NCBI GenBank assembly: GCA_964389805.1
Contig: CAYMFU010000218.1
Coordinates: forward strand, 1 to 20,205
Source: JAGTVG01 sp964389805
GTDB lineage: Bacteria; Bacteroidota; Bacteroidia; Cytophagales; Cyclobacteriaceae
Direction of reading: 5' to 3'
DNA: 20,205 bases
The translations under genes were made by a program, and so were the position numbers. This document shows positions 7,485 through 15,199 of the stretch, in pieces. The notes below the pieces were generated by a model that was not told the DNA's origin, made no database searches, and was given only the letters and a program-made list of their open reading frames with translations. Each line of letters starts with the position of its first letter. The first letter of the stretch is position 1.

Positions 7485-9153
7485 CTAGTCGGTTTCTATA
7501 ATAATACAGGGTTTTCAGATCATTCGTTATAATATTCCCATCCTTGTTAAACAATAATGGCCGCTGAGCATGAAAAGTACCCACTCTATTTACTCCCGAA
7601 CGTATAAGTGTTTTCAGATTTTCCTCTCTCAATGATTGATTTACCCTGATCTTCCCAGCGATTTCATATTCTAGTATAATATCCCGAAGTTTAGTATAAA
7701 CCTTGGCAAATTCATCATATTCTATCTCTAGATCCTCAGCGGGAATTCTAAAAAGACTGTAGAGATCAAGTTTACTGTTCTTTTTCCTGATCAACTCAAA
7801 TCCAACAAAAGCTGCTAAATGACTAGAAGAACATTGGGCATACCTGTAAAAATCAGTTACGATCTTTTCACCAAGCATTTTAGTATATTCTCCATCACGT
7901 TGTGCATTTTCTTTAATAATGCCATTTGTGGTAAAGTAATCTTTTATATCTATGATATTCCCATTATTATCCAGGCTATTACCAGAAGGATCTACATTAT
8001 TCCCGAATAAATCCATAGCCCTGCCAATAGTTACTGACATGTCTGCACCCCGGGTAAAAAACTTGGTCAAAAAAGAGAGGATCTTATAGGATGACGAAAA
8101 TTGATCTGATTCAGTATAGTATCGCTCCTGGCCCTTTTTCTCAAGATAATCAGATATTAAATGAACAGCTTCAAGCACAAAATTATAATTCAATACAACA
8201 GGCACTATAAAGATTTTATGCGCCTCCCCTCCATTCGCCTTTTGATAGTTTAATCGCTGAGCATCCATGGCAGTACTTAAAAGTCCTAATTTTAAGTGAC
8301 TCTCCAGCTTGCCTGAGCGCGACCGTGTCCCTCCCGGGAAGAATAAACTATGTATACCATTCTGTAATGCCAGGTTTGAATACATCTTCAATGTTTCCAG
8401 GTAGATCATATTCTTTTTTCTACGGTCCACCTTATACGCTCCAAGGCTGTTCATGAAATAAGCGAATAATGCGATATTGAACAGGTTTAATCCAGCCCCA
8501 TAGATAAAAGGAGGCAACCCAAGAGAATGAATGACAAATCCGATCGTAATAGAGTCCAGATTGCTGAAATGTGTGGGGACCATAACTATTGTTCCGATCT
8601 TAGCTAAATTTCTCAATTGTTCCGTCTCCCCTTCTATGTGAATTTTATCCTGAAGAGTAAGCTTTCCCTTGAATAATCCCATATAAGAGCCGAATTTGGC
8701 AGCATTCAGCAAACGCCCAAAACCAAAAGTAACGATTGTTCTGGCCATCCTATAGTGTGATGGCTTAAAATTGCCAGCTATTTCATTGGCGTATCTTGAA
8801 ATGATCTCTTTAAGAATATCGTTTGTTTCCTGCTTTACATCTGTTTCATTATCGGATGACAGATGAAGTAAATTCTTCTTTACATTCGACCAGAACAGTG
8901 ACTCATCCTCCGGATCAACCTTCCACGGATTCTCCTTAACACGCAATCGTTCTTTGAACATAGTAATTTCAAGTTCTTCCTTAAGTAATTCACTATTCGC
9001 TCTTAATTGTACTATTTTAGAAAAACTTGCACTAATTACCTCCTCGATGAATTCCTTTCTGTTTTTACCCAGCCTTACAACCGGCCATTCTTTTATGGTA
9101 GGTAAAATTGGATCATACGTTTTTGCTTTTGTATCGAATTTGCTTTTCAACAT
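7456..9153 (-). CDS. PlsB-like glycerol-3-phosphate/1-acylglycerol-phosphate acyltransferase
   Basis: This 565-residue protein carries an acyltransferase core in its middle. Block I is THFSNLDS, with the HX4D pair H195 and D200. Block II is GAYKVDRRKKN (238-248), block III FFPGGTRSRSG (271-281), and block IV lies near IFIVPVVLNY. In this superfamily His and Asp activate the glycerol-phosphate hydroxyl for transfer from acyl-CoA or acyl-ACP. Block III usually reads FPEG or FVEGG; here the glutamate position is G274. About 190 residues precede the core and about 230 follow it, more like PlsB than the short PlsC. It overlaps gpsA by 29 nt, so the two genes probably make and acylate glycerol-3-phosphate. 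PlsB-like first-step activity is inferred from size and context; a PlsC-like role is possible. Confidence 0.85.
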   Translation of the reverse strand: MLKSKFDTKAKTYDPILPTIKEWPVVRLGKNRKEFIEEVISASFSKIVQLRANSELLKEELEITMFKERLRVKENPWKVDPEDESLFWSNVKKNLLHLSSDNETDVKQETNDILKEIISRYANEIAGNFKPSHYRMARTIVTFGFGRLLNAAKFGSYMGLFKGKLTLQDKIHIEGETEQLRNLAKIGTIVMVPTHFSNLDSITIGFVIHSLGLPPFIYGAGLNLFNIALFAYFMNSLGAYKVDRRKKNMIYLETLKMYSNLALQNGIHSLFFPGGTRSRSGKLESHLKLGLLSTAMDAQRLNYQKANGGEAHKIFIVPVVLNYNFVLEAVHLISDYLEKKGQERYYTESDQFSSSYKILSFLTKFFTRGADMSVTIGRAMDLFGNNVDPSGNSLDNNGNIIDIKDYFTTNGIIKENAQRDGEYTKMLGEKIVTDFYRYAQCSSSHLAAFVGFELIRKKNSKLDLYSLFRIPAEDLEIEYDEFAKVYTKLRDIILEYEIAGKIRVNQSLREENLKTLIRSGVNRVGTFHAQRPLLFNKDGNIITNDLKTLYYYRNRLDGYGFEKHI

Positions 9154-9177
9154 CGAAAGGCTAATATATCTAAAAAT

Positions 9178-9193
9178 CTTACATTATTGTAAG
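9178..9193 (-). promoter_or_regulatory. Inverted repeat CTTACA-N4-TGTAAG upstream of the acyltransferase gene
   Basis: A perfect 6-bp dyad with a 4-nt loop sits between the stop of the unknown membrane protein (9211) and the acyltransferase start (9153). On the minus strand it is followed by ATTTTT, so it could be a weak AT-rich terminator for the upstream gene. Its position 25 bp before the acyltransferase start also suits an operator. Confidence 0.4.
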
Positions 9194-9210
9194 TATAAAT
9201 GATAATTCAG

Positions 9211-9942
9211 TCAATCAAAAAGTAATCCTATCTCTTCATAATCCAGTATTTTCAATACAGCATCATGATTTATTTCACCCTTTATTATTGGAATGAGTAT
9301 TTGATTATCATTCCCTGGAATATACTTAACTTCTGTACCCGATTTTAAAGGATCAATGACAATATAACTGGTATGCATATCAACCTTTCCTTCCTTATAT
9401 AAATCTTTTATATACCAGAAAGAATAGAGTTTGCGATTTTTGGCTTCTTTTGATAGATACTCTTTTATATCAAGTTGATTTTTATTATCCATAATTTCAA
9501 GATATAATACCCGTTTTTCGATTGGCTCCTTTTGCAAATAATAATTGACAAAATTTATGAATTCCATCAGGTGATCAGATACTATTTTTATTGAAAAGTC
9601 ACGATGGGAATTTATCAGGTTAACAGTAAATGCTTTTTCACCCAACCAGCCAATATAAAATGAAAATACGCCGCCAATGATAAATATCAGCGCAATAAAT
9701 GGATGAAATAGCCCCTTAAAAAATCCTACAGATATAAGTGGTGTAAGAATACCGCTGAGGATAATGGGTATAAGTAATTTCCTTTGATTGATGTTTAGAG
9801 AAACCAGATATTCTATTGGAAATTCTGATCTTTTCCCCTTAAAGGTTATGTGCAATCTTCTATCTGAAAATTCGCACTTGTTTCTTTCATCCTTATCGAA
9901 ATGAATATAGCACTTGGCAATATTTGATTCACTCTCTTCCAA
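9211..9942 (-). CDS. Unknown membrane protein with two central transmembrane helices
   Basis: I do not recognise this 243-residue protein. Residues 1-55 are soluble and strand-rich (CEFSDRRLHITFKG, then FPIEYLVSLNIN), somewhat like the split half of a bacterial PH-like domain. Two hydrophobic helices follow (about 56-74 and 79-100), separated by a short turn with GLFHP. After GEKAFTVNLINS comes a soluble C-terminal half containing LYSFWYIKDLYKEGKVDMHT and a later strand QILIPIIKGEIN. This half could be an enzyme-like or ligand-binding fold, but no catalytic motif is evident. It lies upstream of the acyltransferase gene on the same strand, 57 bp away, and diverges from the secreted-protein gene at 10097. 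Codon use and AT content look like the neighbours. Confidence 0.75.
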   Translation of the reverse strand: MEESESNIAKCYIHFDKDERNKCEFSDRRLHITFKGKRSEFPIEYLVSLNINQRKLLIPIILSGILTPLISVGFFKGLFHPFIALIFIIGGVFSFYIGWLGEKAFTVNLINSHRDFSIKIVSDHLMEFINFVNYYLQKEPIEKRVLYLEIMDNKNQLDIKEYLSKEAKNRKLYSFWYIKDLYKEGKVDMHTSYIVIDPLKSGTEVKYIPGNDNQILIPIIKGEINHDAVLKILDYEEIGLLFD

Positions 9943-10096
9943 AGTTTATTACGATTTCTTATAACAAGGTACTCGTAAATTTAGTTTACAATAATATTTA
10001 CTTTATAAAAGATACTAAACATTCTTTTATTAATTTTAAATATTGATGGAGGACAAACCGATCGATCCCGTTTAATAAACTATACTTGAATCAGGA

Positions 10097-11638
10097 ATGA
10101 GACGATCCTTATACATAATTATTGTAGTATTTGTTCATTTAAGTCTGCACTTAACACAAAAGAACTATGCCCAGGTAGAGCAACCTTCAAGGTTTGAAAT
10201 TGAGGTGGAGTGGCAAGACGAGTATTTCAATATCATCTCTGCTAAAGAGAACGGGTTATTCTTAATTCGTAAAAATGTAGATAAGGTCCAAAAAAGTGAT
10301 ATGACCTGGGAGATAACCGTCCTGGATACAGCTTTAGAGGTGAAATGGAGAAAAGATATATACATTAATCTGAGCTATGATCTTCTAGGCTACGACTATT
10401 ATAAGAATAAAGTATTTCTACTGTATACTCAACCTGAATCATATAAAGATGATCATATCATACTTGAGGTGGATATGATCACAGGTTTATATCAGACTTA
10501 TATTGTTAAAAGGTCATTGAACATCGAATTATCGGAATTTGAAGTTTTAAATAACTCTGTTATTTTTGGCGGATATTTCAACAATAAACCCACCATTCTT
10601 CAGTATTTTCTTAAGGAGGGAAAAACACTGGCTTTACCCGGATTTTATGAGGAAAAAAGCCGGCTTGTAGACGTTCATATAAATGATGAACGCGGAATAT
10701 TGACCGTTTTAACAACCATAAGAACAATAAATAAAAACTATTCAATTGTGGTAACCCAATTCAAGGAAGACGGAACGATGATAGAGAATACTACAATTAT
10801 TCCGGAAGAAAATACCAGCCTTATAGATGCCAGGTTTGTTACCATAGATAATGATATTGACCTTATTGCCGGGACATACTCAAATAAGAACTTCAGGTAT
10901 TCCCGCGGAATATTCCTAGCACATATTGATGAGAAAGAGGAGCAAACCCTTAAATATTATAATTATGGTGAATTATTAAACTTCTTTAGTTATATGAAAG
11001 CCAAAAGGGAGAGAAGAGTTCAGGAAAGAATTAAGAGGAAAAAGATCAAAGGGAAAAAACTAAAATTTAACTACCGTTTGCTTGTCCATGACATCATAAA
11101 ATATGAAAAAGAGTACATTTTAGTTGGAGAAGCATATTATCCAAAATACAACAGTACCAGTTATTATGGAGGTTATATGAACTACTATCCCAATTACTCC
11201 CCCAGACGCAGCCAAAACAACTCCTATTTTGCAGGATATAAATACACGCATGCTGTGGTGATCGGTTTTGGTGACCAGGGCAAATTACTGTGGGATAATA
11301 GCTTTGAGATCAATGATATAACCAGCTTTGACCTTAGACAATTTGTAGAGATTGATGCACAAAAGGATGAAATCGTATTACTTTATAATTATGAAAACGT
11401 AATTCGATCAAAGCTAATTAAGGACGAAGAGGTGATTGAAGGAAAATCATTTGATGACATAAACTTAAAGTTTGAAGATGATAAAATTGAAAATAATGAT
11501 TCTGAATTTGGCGGCCTTGAAGCATGGTACAAAGACAGATTTTATGCTTATGGAGTACAGAAAATTAAGAATCTAAAAGACTCTGGAGTTAAACTTAACA
11601 GGAAAGTGTTTTTTATTAATAAAATTTTATACAATTAA
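10097..11638 (+). CDS. Secreted protein of unknown function, possible beta-propeller
   Basis: This 513-residue protein starts with an arginine-led hydrophobic signal peptide (about 1-26, ending near NYAQ), so it is exported; there is no lipobox cysteine. The mature part consists of recurring strand groups such as SVIFGGYFNNKPTI, LIAGTYSNKN and ILVGEAYYPK, followed by 'report' strands like AVVIGFGDQGKLLWD. This is the rhythm of a beta-propeller that I cannot assign to a named family. Two odd insertions interrupt it: a strongly basic segment at about 301-327 (KAKRERRVQERIKRKKIKGK onward) and a tyrosine- and asparagine-rich, low-complexity segment at about 347-383. It is followed 51 bp later by pyrR on the same strand, with no obvious terminator between. 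Function is unknown. Confidence 0.8.
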   Translation: MRRSLYIIIVVFVHLSLHLTQKNYAQVEQPSRFEIEVEWQDEYFNIISAKENGLFLIRKNVDKVQKSDMTWEITVLDTALEVKWRKDIYINLSYDLLGYDYYKNKVFLLYTQPESYKDDHIILEVDMITGLYQTYIVKRSLNIELSEFEVLNNSVIFGGYFNNKPTILQYFLKEGKTLALPGFYEEKSRLVDVHINDERGILTVLTTIRTINKNYSIVVTQFKEDGTMIENTTIIPEENTSLIDARFVTIDNDIDLIAGTYSNKNFRYSRGIFLAHIDEKEEQTLKYYNYGELLNFFSYMKAKRERRVQERIKRKKIKGKKLKFNYRLLVHDIIKYEKEYILVGEAYYPKYNSTSYYGGYMNYYPNYSPRRSQNNSYFAGYKYTHAVVIGFGDQGKLLWDNSFEINDITSFDLRQFVEIDAQKDEIVLLYNYENVIRSKLIKDEEVIEGKSFDDINLKFEDDKIENNDSEFGGLEAWYKDRFYAYGVQKIKNLKDSGVKLNRKVFFINKILYN

Positions 11639-11650
11639 TTATCAATTCCT

Positions 11651-11658
11651 TATGTTTG
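11651..11658 (+). promoter_or_regulatory. Candidate -7 element for pyrRB
   Basis: TATGTTTG matches the Bacteroidota -7 consensus TAnnTTTG exactly, 31 bp before the pyrR ATG. No TTG is found at the expected -33 distance, so the promoter may be weak or activator-dependent, or the match may be chance. Confidence 0.4.
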
Positions 11659-11689
11659 CATTGATAATGTTGATTTTTTAAATTTTCTG

Positions 11690-12241
11690 ATGCAAAAAAA
11701 ATTACTTCTCGATCATCAATTATTTGAAATTACAATACAACGTCTTTGCCAGCAACTTATTGAAAATCATAATAACTTCAAGAATACAGCATTAATCGGA
11801 TTACAGCCAAGGGGAATATTTTTAGCTGACAGGATTAAGGCCACTCTGGAAGCAAATCTTGGCGAAAAAATTGATCTTGGCTACCTGGATATAACCTTTT
11901 ACAGGGATGATTTCAGACGTCGAGAAAAACCACTGCGAGCGAATGCAACAAGTATGCCTTTCATTCTTGAAGAAAAAAGAGTTGTGTTAATTGACGATGT
12001 ATTATATACCGGGCGTTCTATCCGGGCAGCATTGGATGCCATGTCCGCCTTTGGAAGACCTGAACTGGTCGAATTACTGGTGTTGATCGAAAGGAAATAC
12101 ACTCGCCATTTACCCATACAACCTAATTATATTGGGAAAAGCGTAAATACCATGCAATCTCAACGTGTTCAGGTTGAATGGAGTATTCAGGGGGCTAAAA
12201 ATGATAATATTTGGTTAATAAATAAAACCGATACCGAATGA
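11690..12241 (+). CDS. pyrR: PyrR bifunctional regulator/uracil phosphoribosyltransferase
   Basis: This 183-residue protein has the type I phosphoribosyltransferase fold. The PRPP-binding loop is VVLIDDVLYTGRS (98-110). An N-terminal strand LIGLQPRG (36-42) and the segment LGYLDITFYRDDFRRRE are typical of PyrR, and the C-terminal part contains IGKSVNT. In many bacteria PyrR binds pyr mRNA in response to UMP/UTP to control attenuation, and it can also convert uracil plus PRPP to UMP. It overlaps pyrB by ATGA (12238-12241), consistent with coordinated pyrimidine control. The spacer in front of it is only 51 bp, too short for a typical pyr attenuator. RNA-binding regulation at this locus is therefore not evident, and its role may be enzymatic or exerted elsewhere. 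Confidence 0.93.
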   Translation: MQKKLLLDHQLFEITIQRLCQQLIENHNNFKNTALIGLQPRGIFLADRIKATLEANLGEKIDLGYLDITFYRDDFRRREKPLRANATSMPFILEEKRVVLIDDVLYTGRSIRAALDAMSAFGRPELVELLVLIERKYTRHLPIQPNYIGKSVNTMQSQRVQVEWSIQGAKNDNIWLINKTDTE

Positions 12242-13173
12242 CAAGTCTTAGTGTAAACCATTTGTTAGGGACAAAAGACCTTACTAAAAATGATATTGAA
12301 CTAATATTTGAAACTGCCGACTATTTTAAAGAAATAATAAATCGCCCCATTAAAAAAGTACCGTCCTTAAGAGATATTACCATAGCAAACGTTTTTTTCG
12401 AAAATTCAACCAGGACAAGATTAAGCTTTGAGCTAGCTGAAAAAAGATTATCTGCTGATGTAATTAATTTTTCTTCATCTTCTAGCTCGGTAAAAAAAGG
12501 TGAAACGCTGCTGGATACCATCAATAATATTCTTGCTATGAAAGTTGACATGATCGTTATGAGGCATGCAAGTCCGGGAGCACCACATTTTTTATCTAAA
12601 CATATTAAGGCAAATATTATAAATGCTGGTGATGGAACACATGAACACCCAACTCAAGCCTTACTGGATTCTTATTCAATACGTGAGAAATTTGGGGAGG
12701 TAAAAGGCAAGAAAATTGCGATTATTGGTGACATATTGCATTCCAGAGTTGCAATATCCAATATCTATACACTTCAAAAACTTGGAGCTGAAGTAATGGT
12801 GTGTGGCCCGAATACTTTATTGCCAAAATTTATCAATACACTTGGTGTCAAGGTTGAATTGGATGTAGAAAAGGCTCTTCAATGGTGCGATATAGCTAAC
12901 GTCCTGAGAATACAACTCGAAAGACAGGAAATTAAATACTTTCCATCATTGCGTGAATATTCAATTTATTATGGTATAAATAAAGCTTTACTCGATAAAA
13001 TAGGAAAACCAGTTACAATTATGCATCCCGGACCAATAAATCGGGGAGTCGAATTAAGTAGCGATGTGGCTGATTCAAATGCTGCCATTATTCTTCATCA
13101 GGTGGAAAATGGAGTGGCTATTAGAATGTCCGTTCTCTATCTTCTGGCTTCTAACAAAACACCCTTAAATTAA
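12238..13173 (+). CDS. pyrB: Aspartate carbamoyltransferase catalytic subunit
   Basis: PyrB joins carbamoyl phosphate and aspartate to carbamoyl aspartate, the committed step of pyrimidine synthesis. The 311-residue length is typical. The carbamoyl-phosphate motif FFENSTRTRLSFE contains S57-T58-R59-T60, and SSVKKGETLLDT carries S83 and K87, which align with catalytic S80 and K84 of the E. coli enzyme. GDGTHEHPTQALLD (131-144) is the conserved active-site loop and HPGPINRGVE (263-272) the C-terminal aspartate-side signature. Its start overlaps the pyrR stop by 4 nt. No regulatory pyrI gene follows; the next gene, after 323 bp, is unrelated. It is probably an unregulated or pyrR-controlled trimer, as in other PyrR-containing organisms. 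Confidence 0.96.
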   Translation: MTSLSVNHLLGTKDLTKNDIELIFETADYFKEIINRPIKKVPSLRDITIANVFFENSTRTRLSFELAEKRLSADVINFSSSSSSVKKGETLLDTINNILAMKVDMIVMRHASPGAPHFLSKHIKANIINAGDGTHEHPTQALLDSYSIREKFGEVKGKKIAIIGDILHSRVAISNIYTLQKLGAEVMVCGPNTLLPKFINTLGVKVELDVEKALQWCDIANVLRIQLERQEIKYFPSLREYSIYYGINKALLDKIGKPVTIMHPGPINRGVELSSDVADSNAAIILHQVENGVAIRMSVLYLLASNKTPLN

Positions 13174-13190
13174 AGCATTGTCAGCATCTT

Positions 13191-13209
13191 GTTACCATTT
13201 GCAGGTAAC
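13191..13209. terminator. Weak hairpin after pyrB
   Basis: GTTACC pairs with GGTAAC around a 7-nt loop, 17 bp after the pyrB stop. The following bases (CTGTATTTACTTTC) are T-rich but not a clean T-run, so it may be an imperfect terminator or a protein site. Confidence 0.35.
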
Positions 13210-13416
13210 CTGTATTTACTTTCATATTTAAGCATATAAAAAAATTGGTATTTTTAACTTGGAAAAGTACTATTTGTGAAATATTATCGTTAATTAACAA
13301 AATGAAATTTAATTGGGAATAAGCGGACAAAATTATCATTATTGATTGTCAGCGATGTTTAGTATTTAATAAAAAAGTGTATTCCTGTTAAAAATCATTT
13401 TAATAAAATTAAAATA

Positions 13417-13447
13417 TTGAAACTTTTTCCAAATTTGATTAAGTTTA
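13417..13447 (+). promoter_or_regulatory. Candidate promoter for the zinc-ribbon membrane protein
   Basis: TTG at 13417-13419 is spaced 20 bases from TAAGTTTA at 13440-13447, a one-mismatch version of TAnnTTTG. The predicted start near 13454 gives a leader of about 43 nt. Confidence 0.45.
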
Positions 13448-13496
13448 AGAGAATAAATCTGAAATTAAATTTTAAAACAAATAACAAAATATTATC

Positions 13497-14417
13497 ATGG
13501 ATAATGAATTCTATCTGAAGTTCCTGAACATTTGGAATAATGCGATGGTAATTGGAGCTATTGTACTAGTAATCGCTTCTTTTTTAACCTTAGTATATTA
13601 CAGAATCCGTCTGAGTTCTATTAAAGACCTTAAACTAAAATATGATTATCTGACGGAAAGTGATATCAAAATGCAGATGACAAGCATTTGGTTATTTGCT
13701 GCGGCCGTTTTACTCATGTTGAACACCTCCTATAAAAAAACCATGGAAGTTCACTATGTATGGTTTCTGGTACGGTTCTTTATTACCTTCTGTATCTCCA
13801 CACTGATCGTGTACATTTCGTATCTACTGTATAAATATTCTTATCCAGCAACTCTTGATAAGAAGTTGAAACATCTCAGATTTAAGCCAAGGGTATCATC
13901 AGCAGGCAATCCAATGAGACTTCTTAGTGAAGAAGAAGAAGACGTACATCTTGATGAAGGTATGCAAGCTGAAGAGGATGTTTTTTCTGTTGACTATGAT
14001 GTCTGGGTTGACGAAGCTACCGGGGAAGTTAAGATTGAAAAATACGCAGGTAGACTTGAAGCCAGTAGATGTAACACATGTGGTTTCTATACCATGAAGC
14101 TTAAAAATGAAGAAATCCTAACTCCTGCATCCGATGAGTCCGAAGGTGAAATGATTCAGAAATATGAATGTGGCTATTGTGGTGCGAAAAGAACCAAACA
14201 AGTTAAGATTCACAAACTTGAGAAAGGTCAGGAATTCAAATTGCCAACTGAAATGCACTTTAAAGGTGAAAAAGCGGTTGAAACTATTAAAGTGGAAGTT
14301 TACCTGAACGATGGTTCATCTAAGGCTTATGAATTCCAGAACCTTGAGCAAACTAATAATTTCCTGCAACAGTATCAGGAAGAAATAGATACTGAAAATG
14401 AGCTATATAATGAATAA
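13497..14417 (+). CDS. Unknown membrane protein with split CxxC/CxxC zinc-ribbon-like domain
   Basis: I do not recognise this 306-residue protein. The N-terminal part is membrane-embedded, with hydrophobic helices at about 15-35, 62-77 and 86-113. A basic stretch (about 121-132) is followed by an acidic, low-complexity stretch around SEEEEDVHLDE (144-154). Next comes YDVWVDEATGE and a metal-site candidate with C192-x2-C195 and C225-x2-C228, about 30 residues apart, resembling a zinc ribbon with a long inserted loop. A C-terminal soluble tail contains VEVYLNDGSSKAYEF. The layout recalls TPM-type membrane proteins, whose ribbon follows a 'YDVW' segment, but the TPM domain itself is not visible. 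Zinc binding is inferred from cysteine spacing only. It is a single gene with its own candidate promoter and a strong terminator. Confidence 0.8.
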   Translation: MDNEFYLKFLNIWNNAMVIGAIVLVIASFLTLVYYRIRLSSIKDLKLKYDYLTESDIKMQMTSIWLFAAAVLLMLNTSYKKTMEVHYVWFLVRFFITFCISTLIVYISYLLYKYSYPATLDKKLKHLRFKPRVSSAGNPMRLLSEEEEDVHLDEGMQAEEDVFSVDYDVWVDEATGEVKIEKYAGRLEASRCNTCGFYTMKLKNEEILTPASDESEGEMIQKYECGYCGAKRTKQVKIHKLEKGQEFKLPTEMHFKGEKAVETIKVEVYLNDGSSKAYEFQNLEQTNNFLQQYQEEIDTENELYNE

Positions 14418-14424
14418 AATATAA

Positions 14425-14464
14425 ATCCCGCTAACCCTGTCTACCACAGGCAGGCGGGTTTTTC
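14425..14464 (+). terminator. Terminator built around a small palindromic repeat, probably bidirectional
   Basis: An outer stem ATCCCGC/GCGGG (14425-14431 with 14454-14458) encloses an inner stem CCTGT/ACAGG (14436-14440 with 14446-14450) and ends in a T-run. The inner part, CCTGTCTACCACAGGCAGG, resembles short GC-rich palindromes I recall as recurring in Bacteroidota intergenic regions. On the minus strand the complementary hairpin is followed by a T-rich stretch, so it can also serve the convergent Crp/Fnr gene, whose stop codon touches the T-run. Confidence 0.85.
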
Positions 14465-15143
14465 ATTTCAAATTATCAATATCCCTGATCAGAAACCGGC
14501 GTCGGTCGAAATTGATCAGGTTTTTTTCTTTTAATTCATTCAAGACTGTAGTCACGGTCTGCCTTGAAGTCCCCGTTAAGCTGGCTATATCCTTATGAGT
14601 AAGGTAATTTTTGAACATCACTTCAAATCCAACTTTTTTCCCCTTTTCTAAAGCCATTTCTCTGAGAAAATCAACTATCCTTGTCCTGGCATCCTTAAAT
14701 ACAAGCGCATCGATCCTTCGCTCTAATTTTTTAATTCTTATTCCAATCAGTTTAATGATTTTAAGATTTAAAGGCTTATTACTCGCCATCAATTCCCTCA
14801 TATCGTCAATGCCCATAGGACAAACCGTTGTATCTTCATCAAGAGCCTGTGCAAAATCCTGTCTTGTATCCTCACCAGCCAGGGCAAGTTCACCGAATAT
14901 TTCACCTGGTCCAAGAATTGCTTTGATAACCTCCTTCCCGTCCTCCTTGTAACTTCCAATCTTTACCCGGCCGGAAGCGATCATATAAATATATTTTGAA
15001 GGCTCCTCCTCAAAATATATATACTCGTTCTTTTTAAAATAATGAAAAGAGTGCTTGTCCTTCATAGTTGGTACTTTATGCGGACATAAGAGCTCATAAA
15101 GATCCACATTCTCAAAGTACCAAATATTGGAATTCTGATTCAT
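14463..15143 (-). CDS. Crp/Fnr-family transcriptional regulator
   Basis: This 226-residue protein has a cyclic-nucleotide-binding-like beta-roll (about 30-125) with GPGEIFGELALAG (78-90). A long dimerisation helix (about 127-148) and a winged helix-turn-helix (LTHKDIASLTGTSRQTVTTV, 181-200) follow. E85 and R94 match the general cAMP-pocket positions, but the residue after the arginine is Q95 rather than serine and the segment is otherwise divergent. The ligand is therefore uncertain. There is no N-terminal cysteine cluster for an Fe-S centre. The recognition helix SRQTVTTV differs from both CRP (RETVGRIL) and FNR, so its target sequence cannot be predicted. It lies 56 bp downstream of the MFS gene on the same strand. 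A 12-bp palindrome TTTAAATTTAAA at 15161-15172 just upstream could be its own site, or AT-rich chance. Confidence 0.92.
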   Translation of the reverse strand: MNQNSNIWYFENVDLYELLCPHKVPTMKDKHSFHYFKKNEYIYFEEEPSKYIYMIASGRVKIGSYKEDGKEVIKAILGPGEIFGELALAGEDTRQDFAQALDEDTTVCPMGIDDMRELMASNKPLNLKIIKLIGIRIKKLERRIDALVFKDARTRIVDFLREMALEKGKKVGFEVMFKNYLTHKDIASLTGTSRQTVTTVLNELKEKNLINFDRRRFLIRDIDNLK

Positions 15144-15199
15144 AAATGACTAAGGTTCAGTTTAAATTTAAAACGAATGAAAGGAGCAAATGGTTTTAA

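Larger units (their letters stand above)
13174..13496. other. Gene-free AT-rich spacer after pyrB
   Basis: This 323-bp region holds the small hairpin at 13191-13209, a 10-bp palindrome GTTAATTAAC at 13289-13298, and a candidate promoter at 13417-13447 for the next gene. I see no coding frame or structured RNA in the rest. Confidence 0.5.

Noticed and set aside
10054..10072. Apparent AAAC...GTTT dyad with CGATCG before the secreted-protein gene
   Set aside because: Only 4-bp arms match; the rest is asymmetric, so it is not distinguishable from chance.
11655..11672. TTTG followed by TAATGTTG as a -33/-7 pair for pyrR
   Set aside because: The spacing is only 6 bases, far below the 19-20 expected.
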